From the NCBI GenBank assembly GCA_017542475.1, contig JAFXXD010000041.1:1-64000 (forward strand): 64,000 nucleotides of DNA. Direction: 5' to 3'. Of the stretch, positions 1 to 9,234 are shown in pieces (within the stretch, counting starts at the first letter, position 1; every line of letters starts with the position of its first letter). The notes under the pieces are model-generated. The model made no database searches. It had not been told where the DNA came from and saw nothing but the letters and a program-made list of their open reading frames with translations. The stretch comes from Ruminococcus sp. (GTDB lineage: Bacteria; Bacillota; Clostridia; Oscillospirales; Ruminococcaceae). The position numbers and the translations under genes were made by a program.

Positions 1-51
1 CCCTTCGCAAACAATCCAGTGAATTGTTTGCGAACATATTGACTGACGTAT

Positions 52-77
52 TGTAGGGGCGCATTCCGTGCGCCCGC
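52..77. repeat. Family A palindrome (TGTAGGG element)
   Basis: Begins TGTAGGGGCG and closes with the complementary GCGCCC after a short loop. It is one of about 19 such elements in the window, which keep the TGTAGGG lead and a self-complementary stem while the stem sequence changes. Confidence 0.7.
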
Positions 78-111
78 CTAATTACAAGCATAAAAACGGC
101 ATTGTAACACC

Positions 112-327
112 GCGCGGAATAATTCCGCGGGCATACCAATTATGAAACGGCAGAAGGGGAGGCTCTCTCTTGCAGAGCCTCCCCTCTTCAAAAACAGTCC
201 ACTGGACTGTTTTGGAATTCATCCCCTTGCAGAGCGCCCTTCGGATGCGGGGCTCTGCCCCACGCCCTGCCAAAGGCTCTGCCTTTGGAATCCGCCAAGG
301 AGCACAGCCCCTTGGAACCCGATGTTC
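112..327. repeat. Family B hairpin-mosaic repeat
   Basis: A chain of short perfect or near-perfect hairpins: gaggctctctcttgcagagcctc, aacagtccactggactgtt, ggggctctgcccc, ccaaaggctctgcctttgg and ccaagg..ccttgg. The same modules in the same order recur near 47.3 kb, in reverse order near 42.2 kb, and partly near 17.5 and 43.7 kb. With the family A copy it fills the gene-free first 398 bases; no open frame here looks coding. Confidence 0.65.
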
Positions 328-398
328 GCGCTGTAATTCATTCGGAACGGAAGAGCATTCCGCGCGGATGAGATATGTATAATTCAAAGGAGCAAAAT

Positions 399-2513
399 GT
401 GAAAAGTATTACCGATAATATAAAATCTATCGTCATCGTCGCTGTCGTTGTGCTGCTCGGTACGTTCGCGTCGATGAGACTGATGAAAATTCAGGTCGTC
501 GGGAGCGAGGATATCGTCACGCCCAAGAACTACGGCAGAGACGCCCTCACCTACACGCGCGAGATAACTCCCACGCGCGGCGAGATACTCGACTATAACG
601 GCAACGTCCTCGTCGAGAACACCACCCGCTGTGACCTCGTCCTGCAAAAGGCTTTCTTCCCAGAGGATATCGCCGAGGGCAACAGCTGTCTGCTCGAAAT
701 ATACAACGCCCTGCTCGAACGCGGATACGTCTTCGAGGACACGCTCCCTATCACAAGAAGTGCGCCCTATACCTACACCGAGGACGACGTGGCAGAGGTC
801 GTGGAATCGCTCAACCTCAACGTCTATGCCACCGCCGACAACTGCATAGACAAGCTCATCTCCGACTACATGATAGACGAGAGCTATACCGAAGACGATA
901 AGCGTATCATCGCGGGTATGCGCTATACCATGATGGACAAGGACTTCTCCTACAGCCTCGACCTTGTGCTCGCCAAGGACGTTGACCACCAGACCGTCGT
1001 CGATATGAAGGAGCTCGGCAACTTCTGCCGCGGTATCGAGGCTGTCGATTCCGCCGAGCGTAAAATTGTCCGCGGAGATATCCTCCCGCACGAGATAGGC
1101 GTTATCGGTCCTATCTACGCCGAGGAGTACGACGACCTCAAGGACAAGGGCTACGCGATGAACGATCAGGTCGGCAAGAGCGGCATTGAGCTCGCTATGG
1201 AGAAGGAGCTCCGCGGAAAGGCGGGCACCGAGGAGGTAACCGTCGTGGACGGCGCTATCGTCGATGTCAAGACCAAGGAGGAGACCGTCCCCGGCGAGAG
1301 CGTGAAGCTCACCATCGACGGAGCGTACCAGCTAAAGCTCCAGAACATACTCGACAACTTCCTCAAAAACCGTCCCTACTATAACGGCAACAAGGTCAAC
1401 AAGGGAGCGCTCGTCGTGCTCGACGCCAAAACAGGCGCGGTGCGCGGTATGGCTACCGCTCCGACCTACAACCTAAAGGATATCGCCGAGAACTACGACG
1501 CTCTGCTGAAGGCAGAGAATTCCCCGATGTTCAACCGCTGTACGTGGGGTCAGTACCTCCCCGGCTCGACGTTCAAGACCGTCACCGCTACGGCAGGTCT
1601 GAACGAGGGCGTCATCACGGGAAACAGCACCTTCACCTGCCTGCAGAACTATGAGTTCTACGGCGGAAAATTCGGGTGTACGGGCTACCACGGAGCTATC
1701 TCCGTAAGACGCGCTATCGAGGTCTCCTGCAACATCTTCTTCTACGAGACCTCGCGAAACCTCGGCATCGACAACATCACCAAGTACGCCAAGCTGTACG
1801 GGCTCGGAAGCAGTACGGGCATTGAAACAGGCGACGCGTCGGGCTTCCTCTGTAACCCCGAGACCTTCGCCGAGCGCGGTCAGGAGTGGTATATCGGCTA
1901 CGTTATACAGGCGGGTATCGGTAACCAGGACTGCGGCTTCACGCCGTTACAGCTCGCAAATCTCGCCGCTACCATCGGCAACCGCGGCGTGCGCTATCAG
2001 CCCTACCTCGTGGACAGCCTCTACACCTATGGCTCGAACGAGCTCGTAAAGAAGACCAAGCCCACAGTTGCGGACAAGATAGACCTCAACTACGACTACG
2101 TTTACGACTACATCATCGGCGGTATGCAGGACGCGGCAAGGAACTGTCCCGTGCCCTATGAGCTCACAGACCTCGGGTTCTCCGTTGCTATCAAGACGGG
2201 TACTCCGCAGACCGATATGAACGATAAGAACAAGCAGAACTCCGTATTCATCGGCTTTGCTCCCGCCGATGACCCCGAGATAGCCTTCGCGGGCGTTATC
2301 GAGGGCGGCGAATACTCGAAGTATATGATTCGCGACATCATCCTCGCCTATCAGCAGTGCTACGGGCTCAACGGTGTCACGCCCACGGCGGAGCTCCTCG
2401 CAGAGGTGCGCAACGGCACTACGGAGGCGGCTAATGCAACTGCCACGACAAGCAGCAATACTACGGTCACTACTACGACCACAACTACAACTACTACAGC
2501 TGCTGCACAGTAA
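399..2513 (+). CDS. Class B penicillin-binding protein (peptidoglycan DD-transpeptidase)
   Basis: Membrane-anchored transpeptidase that cross-links peptidoglycan outside the membrane. One N-terminal membrane segment (about residues 9-27) is followed by the class B dimerisation region and a C-terminal transpeptidase domain with all three catalytic motifs: STFK (Ser390), SCN (Ser443-Asn445) and KTGT (Lys599). The GTG at 399 is chosen because AAAGGAG lies six bases upstream; an in-frame ATG at 375 has only a weak site and would add eight residues. The last ~25 residues are a Thr-rich tail unusual for the family but like the linkers of secreted proteins in this window. Monocistronic, with a terminator right after it. 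Family level is certain; whether it is the elongation or division type is not. Confidence 0.92.
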   Translation: MKSITDNIKSIVIVAVVVLLGTFASMRLMKIQVVGSEDIVTPKNYGRDALTYTREITPTRGEILDYNGNVLVENTTRCDLVLQKAFFPEDIAEGNSCLLEIYNALLERGYVFEDTLPITRSAPYTYTEDDVAEVVESLNLNVYATADNCIDKLISDYMIDESYTEDDKRIIAGMRYTMMDKDFSYSLDLVLAKDVDHQTVVDMKELGNFCRGIEAVDSAERKIVRGDILPHEIGVIGPIYAEEYDDLKDKGYAMNDQVGKSGIELAMEKELRGKAGTEEVTVVDGAIVDVKTKEETVPGESVKLTIDGAYQLKLQNILDNFLKNRPYYNGNKVNKGALVVLDAKTGAVRGMATAPTYNLKDIAENYDALLKAENSPMFNRCTWGQYLPGSTFKTVTATAGLNEGVITGNSTFTCLQNYEFYGGKFGCTGYHGAISVRRAIEVSCNIFFYETSRNLGIDNITKYAKLYGLGSSTGIETGDASGFLCNPETFAERGQEWYIGYVIQAGIGNQDCGFTPLQLANLAATIGNRGVRYQPYLVDSLYTYGSNELVKKTKPTVADKIDLNYDYVYDYIIGGMQDAARNCPVPYELTDLGFSVAIKTGTPQTDMNDKNKQNSVFIGFAPADDPEIAFAGVIEGGEYSKYMIRDIILAYQQCYGLNGVTPTAELLAEVRNGTTEAANATATTSSNTTVTTTTTTTTTTAAAQ

Positions 2514-2518
2514 AAAAC

Positions 2519-2549
2519 AAGACCGTTACCCTTCGTAGGTAACGGTCTT
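2519..2549. terminator. Bidirectional terminator between convergent genes
   Basis: Stem AAGACCGTTACC / GGTAACGGTCTT with A-rich and T-rich flanks, placed between the ends of the PBP gene and the convergent dockerin-esterase gene. Confidence 0.8.
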
Positions 2550-2553
2550 TCTG

Positions 2554-4068
2554 TTACTTGCTGAGGTATTCGGGCAGCGACTTTGTTCCGCCTGTCGAGA
2601 GGTACGAATAGTAAGCGAGTATCGCGGACGCGTCCTTTGCGTCAACGAGTGTGTCGCCGTTGACGTTTGCGGCTGCCTTCTGCTCGTCGGACAAGCCCGA
2701 ATCCGTGCCCGTCGAGGACTTCGCATATGCCGCAAGTATGAACGATGCGTCCTTTGCGTCTATAGCGCCGTCGTTGTTGGGGTCGCCGAGCTGTATGGTC
2801 TTCACGGGCGGAGTGGTGGTAGTTGCTGTAGTCGTAGTGGCAGCTTCCGTAGTTGTGACTGTAGTTGTAGTAGTGGCGATTGAGGTCGTAGTAGTTGTCG
2901 TTGTCGTTGTTGTGGAAGCAGTGGTCGTGGTGGTCGTAGTGGTCGGAACAGTAGTAGTTGTAGTAGTGGTGGTCGTCGTTGTGGTCTCCTCGGGAGCGGT
3001 GGTATCAGCTACCTTCTTATATGTCGCGTAGGCAACGGCGGGATAGCTCGACTTGTCCGCGAGCTTTTCGTAGGTCTGCACGATGAGGTCGCCGCCATTG
3101 TCCTTGGTGCCTATGGTGTCGATGACCTTTGCCGCTATCGCTACGTGTCCCGCCTGCGTGGGGTGGAAGTCCATATGCGCGCGGTCTTCCTGCATTTTCG
3201 TGAAGTACCAGCTGTACTTCGCGCCCGAATCGTCGAGTGAGGTGAAGTCGGTATAGACATCGGCTATGAGCGCATCGCCGAGGTCAGCCGCCATAAGCTG
3301 GTCGCGGTAGGAATTGAGCACGGCGTCCGAAACGCTTTTGAGGTTGCTCATAACCGTATTCGCATTACCCGTGTATGTTGCGGCGTAGTAATCAGCGTCA
3401 AACTGGAGCGGGTCGTACAGCGTCTGATAAACTATCTTTACATCGGGATTCAGCGCCTTGATATCGGCGCTTATCTTCTGCATATTGGGGATAATACGCT
3501 TCTGTATCACGCAGTCGTACTTGTTGGTGTCCTTCTCGGCGAGATTTGCACGGAGCTTCTGGAATATCGGTCCCATTTTGATAGGATTCGCCACCGCATA
3601 AGCCTTTACCGCGTCAACGTCCACGAGGCGGGTGATGTCGTCAAACGACGGGTCATCTGGGATATCAGCCTTGGTATAGCCCTCCTTCAAGCCGCCGATA
3701 TTCGCGCATATGTTGAGCAGGTAGCTCGACGCGTAATGTATCATATCATTGCCGCCGATAGACACGATGACGCAGTCCGCGTCCTTTATCGAGGCGGACA
3801 GCTCTGCTGACGGGGATTCAAGCTTGCTGATAAGGTCGGCGGTCTCGTCGCCCGACTGAGCAAAGTTGTCGGTCTTTGCGCCGTAGTAGCTGCCCACGAG
3901 CTCGCCGTAGCTGTGCTCGCTCTCAGTGAGTCCGTAGCCTGAAGAGATGCTGTCTCCGAGGACTGTGATGTTCCTGATATCGTCAGCGGCGGTAGTAACG
4001 CCTGAAAGCGGGAGCGCAGCTGATATGGTCATTACCGCGGATACGACCGCGGAAATAATTTTTTTCAT
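2554..4068 (-). CDS. Secreted SGNH/GDSL hydrolase with C-terminal dockerin
   Basis: Probable carbohydrate esterase (for example deacetylation of plant polysaccharide) delivered to a cellulosome. Order: signal peptide (residues 1-28); SGNH domain with GDS block (Ser40), the SIGGND block and the final DFHPTQAGH catalytic Asp-His block; a ~65-residue linker almost wholly Thr; and a type I dockerin with two calcium-binding repeats (DPNNDGAIDAKDAS and NVNGDTLVDAKDAS). The dockerin carries the same DAKDAS recognition segment as the dockerin protein at 56.2 kb, but differs from that of the GH5 cellulase at 15.1 kb. ATG with AGGAGG upstream; a good promoter lies 50-75 bases further up. The substrate cannot be read from the sequence. 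Confidence 0.9.
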   Translation of the reverse strand: MKKIISAVVSAVMTISAALPLSGVTTAADDIRNITVLGDSISSGYGLTESEHSYGELVGSYYGAKTDNFAQSGDETADLISKLESPSAELSASIKDADCVIVSIGGNDMIHYASSYLLNICANIGGLKEGYTKADIPDDPSFDDITRLVDVDAVKAYAVANPIKMGPIFQKLRANLAEKDTNKYDCVIQKRIIPNMQKISADIKALNPDVKIVYQTLYDPLQFDADYYAATYTGNANTVMSNLKSVSDAVLNSYRDQLMAADLGDALIADVYTDFTSLDDSGAKYSWYFTKMQEDRAHMDFHPTQAGHVAIAAKVIDTIGTKDNGGDLIVQTYEKLADKSSYPAVAYATYKKVADTTAPEETTTTTTTTTTTTVPTTTTTTTTASTTTTTTTTTTSIATTTTTVTTTEAATTTTATTTTPPVKTIQLGDPNNDGAIDAKDASFILAAYAKSSTGTDSGLSDEQKAAANVNGDTLVDAKDASAILAYYSYLSTGGTKSLPEYLSK

Positions 4069-4115
4069 TTTTATACCTCCTGATGGTGATGGCGGAGCAG
4101 GTCCGCTGTATTAAA

Positions 4116-4144
4116 ATTATATACTAAATGCGCGTATAAGTCAA
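4116..4144 (-). promoter_or_regulatory. Sigma-A promoter of the dockerin esterase gene
   Basis: On the minus strand TTGACT, 17-bp spacer, TATAAT, about 48 bases before the ATG at 4068. Confidence 0.75.
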
Positions 4145-4203
4145 GACTGCCCGACAGGAAAATGCTTCCGCTGCTTGTCCCGTCCGACGGTGTCGGCTTC
4201 TTG

Positions 4204-4740
4204 TTATATCCCGAGTATCCGCGCGGCTTTGAGCAGGACTATCTGCGTCTTGCCGTCGGGGATAGTGCCGTTCATCACCATCTCCACCGCTTCCGCGAGC
4301 GGCATCTTTACCACGTCGAGGAATTCGTCGGCGTCGAGCGACTGCTTCTCGTAGGAGAGCCCGCGTGCGAGGTACATATGCGTTATCTCGGTGTTGTATG
4401 CGGGAGTGGGGTACATCTCGCCCATATATGTGTATTCGGCGCAGGTGCAGCCCGTCTCCTCGAGGAGCTCGCGCCTGCCGCATTCTGCGTGGTCCTCGCC
4501 CTTTTCGAGCTTGCCCGCGGGAGCCTCGAGCGTCACCGCGCGGAAGGGATAGCGGAACTGCTTCACGAGCAGCACCTCATTATTCTCATTCACGGGCAGC
4601 ACGCAGACTCCGCCGTGGTGGAGCAGGCAGTCGCGGATAGCCGTATTGCCGTTTTCGAGCTCTACCGTGTCGTGCGTTATCGTGAATATCTTGCCCTCGA
4701 ACACGGTCTCGCTGCTGAGTGTTTTTTCTTCAAGATGCAT
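4204..4740 (-). CDS. NUDIX hydrolase, ADP-ribose pyrophosphatase type
   Basis: Cytoplasmic hydrolase of nucleoside diphosphate-X compounds, most likely ADP-ribose. A complete Nudix box is present (G-x5-E-x7-REL-x-EE-x-G, seen as GKLEKGE..RRELLEETG), preceded by the APAGKLEKGE context typical of ADP-ribose pyrophosphatases. 178 residues is normal for the family. It starts 9 bases after the end of the upstream YfhO-like gene, so the two are probably cotranscribed. A putative ADP-ribosyltransferase is encoded at 20.1 kb, but no link can be shown. Confidence 0.9.
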   Translation of the reverse strand: MHLEEKTLSSETVFEGKIFTITHDTVELENGNTAIRDCLLHHGGVCVLPVNENNEVLLVKQFRYPFRAVTLEAPAGKLEKGEDHAECGRRELLEETGCTCAEYTYMGEMYPTPAYNTEITHMYLARGLSYEKQSLDADEFLDVVKMPLAEAVEMVMNGTIPDGKTQIVLLKAARILGI

Positions 4741-4749
4741 ATGATTACC

Positions 4750-7281
4750 TCATTTCGTATTTTTGCCGTCCCTGATGAAGCTGCGGGTGTAGACCTCGGA
4801 GGCTGTCACCTTCTGGAGCGGTTCGTAGTCGTAATAGTGGCGGAGGCGCGATTCTCCGCGGCGTCTGCGGTCAAGCGGACGCATTATCATCAGGTATGCG
4901 GCGAGTATCAGCACCGAGCCGAGCGAGATGAACGCTCCCGTGCGCAGACCAGGGGTGCGGTAGCGGAAGACGATGTCATTAGTTCCCGCGTCAGCCTTTA
5001 CCGCCATAAAGCCGTAGGACACCTTCTCCACGTCAGCGGGCTCGCCGTTGACCTCGGCTGTCCAGCCCTCGCTGTATGGCACGCTGAAAAATACCAGCCG
5101 CGGCTCGCCAAGTGTTATCTCGGAGGTGAAGCCGTGCGAGTCACAGGTGAAGGAGTCGGCGCAGCTGCGCTGCTTCTCGCGGCAGAAGCGCTCGTAGTCG
5201 GACTTGTTGAGCTTCACCGCCTGTTCGGTCGGGAGCTTCTCAATAATGCCGCCGTACCTGTCTATCTGCTCGTCGCTGAGGACGAGAGCCTTCATCAGCA
5301 GCTTCTCCCTTGCGGCGTCGGACATATCCTCTGCCTCGGATTCGGGCACGTAGCTGTCGTAGGTGAAGCCCATCGGGACATACAGCTTGTTCTCGTAGAC
5401 CTCGAAGCCGCCCTTTGTCCCGACGTACTCGAAGCCGACCAGATACCTCGTGATATCGACCTTAGATGCTTCAAGCTCGAATTTCTTGTCCCTGCTCTCG
5501 GACGAGGACGGCTGCGGGCTTACTCCCGCCTGCATATCCTCGTATGAACAGCCCTCCTGCACCTCGCGGTAGAAATACTTCACGGAGAAGAGCCCGCGGA
5601 GGGTATAGTGCGATATATCGGCGCGTGAGGCAACGTCTCTCTGCACGCCTATGCTGTCGTAGAACTCCATTATCGAAGTGCTGACAACGCTCTGGAAGCA
5701 CCGCATACTCGGCAGTCCCCACAGCATGGGGTAGTTGTCGCAGTTTTCGGAGATGTCCGCGCGGAAGAAGTTGTCCTCGGACACGCTCTCGTACACGTTT
5801 TCTTTGCCGTTTATCGCGGTGTCGATGTACTCGCGGGCACCCTTGGGAGTGACGGCTCCGTATACGACTACCGCAAGTATGCACATTATGCTCGCGAGCG
5901 CGGTGCTCACTACCGACAGCCAGCCGAAGGTCTGACCGCGTCTGCGGCGTCTGAGCAGATATGCCGCGTATACGAGGAATATCACGGCTATCGCGAGCTG
6001 TACGCAGAAGTAGGCGAAGTCGTAGGGAAGAGTGAAGAAGCTGAGCTTGTCGCCGCTCTTCTCGGGAATGAGCGATATCGCTCCGAAGCAGGCGAGTGCC
6101 AGTGCCGAAAGCTTTATCGCGGGTGCGAAGTCTGCCCTTTCGTCGTCGAGCGCGAGAGCCGTCATCATCGCGAGTACGAGTATCGGCATAAAGAAACAGC
6201 GTGCGTAGTAGGAGGCATTGAAGGTGTAGAACATACTGTTGAGTATCGGCACGAACGCGCATACAGCGCAGAATACCGACACCCTCACAGCCCAGTGCTT
6301 CCTATGGGCGCGGAGGAAGGTTATCACGCCGAGCATACCGAACAGCGGGAAGTAGCCTCCCACCGACGACCACTTCGCCTGCTCGCTCTTGAAGAGGTTT
6401 GGGCGGGCGGGAGCGTCCGACGGCATAAAGAAGGTCTGTATCACGCGGATAACGCGCGAGGGCTCGCGGAAGAGCACCCAGTCGATGCCGTAGAGGTGCT
6501 CGCTGACACGGTAGTTGCCGAGTATCGCCAGCGCCGACGGCAGCAGCACGATACAGGCTATGCACGTACCGATGAAAGCCTCGAAAAGCAGACCGAAGAA
6601 GCGGCTCCACGAGGCGCGGAAGTCCTTGCAGGGCAGGCGCATAAAGAAGTACATTATCAGGAACACGACCTCACCCGCAAAGAAGTAGTAGTTGAGCGCC
6701 GCCATCACCGCGACTATGACCGCGAACCAGCCTCGGCGGCGGTTGTTGATGTTCTCCTCAAGGGCTATCAGCATCAGCGGGAACAGGGCGGTGACGTCCT
6801 GAAAGTGGTTGAAGAAGAGGTTGAACACCTGAAAGCCAGAGAATGCGTACAGCATAGCTCCGACGAGAGCGGCTTCCTTGCCGCGGACGAAGCGCCGTAT
6901 ATAGGCGTAGGCGGTCAGCGAGGCGAGCCCGTGCTTCAGCGCGAGCAGAAACGGTATCGAGTATGCGACCGCCGCCCGCGGGAGTATCGTCGTCAGCCAG
7001 AAGAACGGGCTTGCCGCGAGGTAGAACGAGTAGGAGGTCAGCCAGTCCGAGCCGAGGTCGGTGAACCAGTTCCAGCCGAGCTGTCCCGAGCGCACCGCGT
7101 CGTTGGAGAGGCTGTAGAACGGTATCTGCTGGGCGTTGAAGTCGCCGTAGTAGATGAAGTAGCCGCGCTCGCATATCATCACGGGCAGCAGCGACAGCAG
7201 CAGCGTGAAGAAGCCGAGCAGGAAGGCTGTCAGGTATTTTTCCTTTGTGTATTGGGTGTATCTGAGTTCGTGAGTTTTCAT
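4750..7281 (-). CDS. YfhO-family polytopic membrane protein (putative glycosyltransferase-like)
   Basis: Large integral membrane protein (843 residues) with about a dozen hydrophobic segments in the first ~480 residues, then an extracytoplasmic region ending in FFSVPYSEGWTAEVNG, the conserved YfhO segment, and a last membrane helix near the C-terminus. YfhO proteins are GT-C-like and are linked to sugar modification of lipoteichoic or other wall polymers in Bacillus; the substrate here is unknown. The ATG at 7281 is chosen because CGGAGGACAGG precedes it; a longer in-frame reading has no ribosome site and would run through the promoter. First gene of a two-gene unit with the NUDIX hydrolase. 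Confidence 0.85.
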   Translation of the reverse strand: MKTHELRYTQYTKEKYLTAFLLGFFTLLLSLLPVMICERGYFIYYGDFNAQQIPFYSLSNDAVRSGQLGWNWFTDLGSDWLTSYSFYLAASPFFWLTTILPRAAVAYSIPFLLALKHGLASLTAYAYIRRFVRGKEAALVGAMLYAFSGFQVFNLFFNHFQDVTALFPLMLIALEENINNRRRGWFAVIVAVMAALNYYFFAGEVVFLIMYFFMRLPCKDFRASWSRFFGLLFEAFIGTCIACIVLLPSALAILGNYRVSEHLYGIDWVLFREPSRVIRVIQTFFMPSDAPARPNLFKSEQAKWSSVGGYFPLFGMLGVITFLRAHRKHWAVRVSVFCAVCAFVPILNSMFYTFNASYYARCFFMPILVLAMMTALALDDERADFAPAIKLSALALACFGAISLIPEKSGDKLSFFTLPYDFAYFCVQLAIAVIFLVYAAYLLRRRRRGQTFGWLSVVSTALASIMCILAVVVYGAVTPKGAREYIDTAINGKENVYESVSEDNFFRADISENCDNYPMLWGLPSMRCFQSVVSTSIMEFYDSIGVQRDVASRADISHYTLRGLFSVKYFYREVQEGCSYEDMQAGVSPQPSSSESRDKKFELEASKVDITRYLVGFEYVGTKGGFEVYENKLYVPMGFTYDSYVPESEAEDMSDAAREKLLMKALVLSDEQIDRYGGIIEKLPTEQAVKLNKSDYERFCREKQRSCADSFTCDSHGFTSEITLGEPRLVFFSVPYSEGWTAEVNGEPADVEKVSYGFMAVKADAGTNDIVFRYRTPGLRTGAFISLGSVLILAAYLMIMRPLDRRRRGESRLRHYYDYEPLQKVTASEVYTRSFIRDGKNTK

Positions 7282-7312
7282 TCCTGTCCTCCGAATTATT
7301 GGCAATACACCT

Positions 7313-7341
7313 ATTATATCACAAAGCCGCCTGTTAATCAA
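7313..7341 (-). promoter_or_regulatory. Sigma-A promoter of the YfhO-NUDIX unit
   Basis: Minus strand TTGATT, 17-bp spacer, TATAAT, about 32 bases ahead of the ATG at 7281. Its position supports the shorter start. Confidence 0.75.
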
Positions 7342-7352
7342 GCACCCGTTTT

Positions 7353-7472
7353 GAGCCTTTAGCCGTTAGCCATTAGCCTTTAGCTGAAAGTACCGCCTTC
7401 GGCGATGTATCAGAATATGTGAGCGAAGCGAACACATAAAGCTAATGGCTAAAGGCTAAAAGCTAATGGCTC
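7353..7472. repeat. Family C inverted-repeat element (full copy)
   Basis: Ends in imperfect inverted repeats built from 'agccattagcctttagc' and its complement, around a core with hairpins CCGCCttcGGCG and GTGAGCGAAGCGAACAC. The copy at 62.87 kb has the same plan and a related core; a fragment lies at 39.14 kb. It looks like a small non-autonomous element, but no matching transposase is present. Confidence 0.6.
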
Positions 7473-7552
7473 ATACCATTGTAACAGCGGCAAGCTTCTC
7501 CGCATACTATACATCGGCAGGAGCGTCCTGCCAATAAAAAGGAGGGACTATA

Positions 7553-8419
7553 ATGGCGACATTCTATAATCAGGCTACGCTTTCCTACAATGGAAACGTG
7601 ACTGTTTCAAATATCACAGCAGGCGAGATACTCGACACCGTATCTGCCGCGAAAACCGCCCTGACCGACACCTATACGCAGGGCTCGGATAAGGCTTTTG
7701 CGATAAGCATACTCAACACGGGACAGACCGACCTCACGGGGCTTACCGTCACCGACGACCTCGGCGCGTACAGCTTCGGCGACCCCGCGCAGGAGCTCGT
7801 CCCGCTGACCTATACCGAGGGCTCTGTAAAGCTCTTCGTAAACGGTGTATTGCAGGCGGCTCCGACCGTGGCTTCCGCTCAGCCGCTCACCTTCACGGGC
7901 ATTTCGATCCCAGCGGGCGGCAGCGCTATAATAATGTATGAGGCTGAGGTCAACCAGTACGCGCCCTTCGGAGCTGACGCGGGCATTACCAATACCGCTG
8001 AGGTAACGGGTGCGGGCGGAAGCGTGCTTGCTTCGGCTTCCGCGACCATCACTCCCGAGGAGGGGGCAGAGCTCGCGATATCGAAGTCGCTCTCGCCCGT
8101 GACTGTCTCGGGCGGCGGAGAGGTGACCTACACCTTCGTTATCCAGAACAGCGGCAGCACAGCAGTCGAGACGACCGACAATGTTGTATTCACCGACGTA
8201 TTCGAGCCCGCGCTCGATATCTCGTCCGTGACCTACAACGGCACGGCGTGGGCAGCGGGTACGAACTACACCTACGACGAGGCTACGGGACAGTTCACAG
8301 TTCCCGCAGGACAGATAACCGTTCCTGCGGCGACCTATTCGCAGTCGAGTGAGGGCGGCGCGTGGAGCGTCCAGCCCGGCACGAGCACGATAGTCATTAC
8401 AGGTAATATCATAAGCTGA
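7553..8419 (+). CDS. DUF11-like repeat protein of unknown function
   Basis: 288 residues with two beta-rich segments resembling DUF11 (conserved-repeat) domains: residues about 40-150 with 'DKAFAISILNTGQTDLTGLTVTDD' character and about 170-285 starting ISKSLSPVTVSGGGEVTYTF. Such domains are common in surface-exposed proteins, yet no signal peptide, lipobox or membrane segment is visible: the protein starts directly MATFYNQATLSYNG. The ATG has an excellent AAGGAGGG site. It stands alone, followed by a strong terminator. Location and role are unknown. Confidence 0.75.
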   Translation: MATFYNQATLSYNGNVTVSNITAGEILDTVSAAKTALTDTYTQGSDKAFAISILNTGQTDLTGLTVTDDLGAYSFGDPAQELVPLTYTEGSVKLFVNGVLQAAPTVASAQPLTFTGISIPAGGSAIIMYEAEVNQYAPFGADAGITNTAEVTGAGGSVLASASATITPEEGAELAISKSLSPVTVSGGGEVTYTFVIQNSGSTAVETTDNVVFTDVFEPALDISSVTYNGTAWAAGTNYTYDEATGQFTVPAGQITVPAATYSQSSEGGAWSVQPGTSTIVITGNIIS

Positions 8420-8426
8420 CCTGTTC

Positions 8427-8464
8427 TTCCCCGAGCGGTATTGTGCCGTTCGGGGAATTTTTTT
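8427..8464 (+). terminator. Terminator of the DUF11-like gene
   Basis: Stem TTCCCCGAGCGG / CCGTTCGGGGAA followed by seven T's. Confidence 0.8.
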
Positions 8465-8465
8465 C

Positions 8466-8494
8466 TTGAAAGAGGCGTGAAAATGTGGTATACT
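8466..8494 (+). promoter_or_regulatory. Sigma-A promoter of the P-loop kinase gene
   Basis: TTGAAA, 17-bp spacer, TATACT, placed directly after the terminator of the previous gene and 29 bases before the ATG at 8523. Confidence 0.7.
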
Positions 8495-8522
8495 TATTAG
8501 AAAGTGGAGAAAGGAGCGGGAA

Positions 8523-9128
8523 ATGGTGAGAAAGATTCTTTTTATCGGTGGGTCGCCGTGCAGTGGGAAAAGCACCGTTGCCGAACGGCTCTCGCAGGAG
8601 TACGGCGCGCATTATTTCAAGGTAGACGATCTACTGGGCGAGCTCATAAAAGTCTCGGCGGACAGGGGCTGTCCAGTGTGCGCGAGCATTTCGGCTATGT
8701 CTCCCGATGAGATATGGCTGAGAGAGCCGCAGATTCAGTGCGATGAGGAATTCTTCATCTACGACGAGCTCTCGGAGGCTGTATTCGAGCGGCTTTGCGG
8801 CATTTCCGCCGACTTCATCGTTACCGAAGGAGCGGCTTTCACCCCGCGGATAATGGCAAAACGCGGTATAACAAACTACATCGCCATTGTCCCAACACCC
8901 GATTTTCAGGTGTCCCGCTACAGGGAGCGCGAATGGGTGAAGTTCGTGCTTGAAGGCTGCTCGGACAAGCAGAGGGCTTTTGACAATTGGATGAAACGCG
9001 ATATCCTCTTCGCCGAACAGGTAAAGGCGGAATGTGAAGAGCTCGGCTTCCCGTGCATAGTCAACGACGGCACAAGAAGTCGTGACGAGATATTTCGTAT
9101 AGTACAGGAGTTTTTTCAGCTCCGATAA
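8523..9128 (+). CDS. Small P-loop nucleotide kinase-like protein
   Basis: 201 residues. Walker A motif GGSPCSGKST (residues 9-18) is followed by YFKVDDLLGE, in the place where adenylate kinase, shikimate kinase and chloramphenicol phosphotransferase-like enzymes bind their acceptor. A Walker B-like strand DFIVTEGAAF follows at ~98-107. It probably phosphorylates a small molecule; the acceptor is not identifiable. Own promoter, start at ATG 8523 behind GGAG. It ends just before the sigI promoter and is not part of that operon. Confidence 0.75.
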   Translation: MVRKILFIGGSPCSGKSTVAERLSQEYGAHYFKVDDLLGELIKVSADRGCPVCASISAMSPDEIWLREPQIQCDEEFFIYDELSEAVFERLCGISADFIVTEGAAFTPRIMAKRGITNYIAIVPTPDFQVSRYREREWVKFVLEGCSDKQRAFDNWMKRDILFAEQVKAECEELGFPCIVNDGTRSRDEIFRIVQEFFQLR

Positions 9129-9160
9129 TCGCGAATTAGAAAAAATCGCGGGAATCTCTG

Positions 9161-9210
9161 AAAAAATTTCTGAAACTACCCCGCTTTTGAAAAATACCGT
9201 GCGTAAACTA
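9161..9210 (+). promoter_or_regulatory. Putative SigI-type promoter of sigI-rsgI
   Basis: A-tract AAAAAATTT, then ACCCCGCTTTTG (9178-9189), then CGTAAACTAT (9202-9211). The same three blocks with the same 24-base offset between ACCCC and CGTA occur at 11071-11121 ahead of the repeat-protein gene. The ACCCC -35 and CGTA -10 elements agree with known SigI-dependent promoters in Bacillus and Clostridium; no sigma-A-like hexamers fit. Autoregulation is therefore likely. Confidence 0.72.
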
Positions 9211-9234
9211 TATTAAGATACGGGGGTGATCTGA

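Noticed and set aside
1-398. Several open frames over the first 400 bases
   Set aside because: They lie over the hairpin-mosaic repeat, have no ribosome site and translate into Arg/Pro-rich nonsense.
6295-7362. A 355-residue frame opposite the YfhO-like gene
   Set aside because: It is the antisense shadow of a GC-rich coding region: Glu/Arg/Val-rich, no motif, no ribosome site. The same holds for the 461-residue frame at 4162-5547 and the 787-residue frame opposite the EAL gene.
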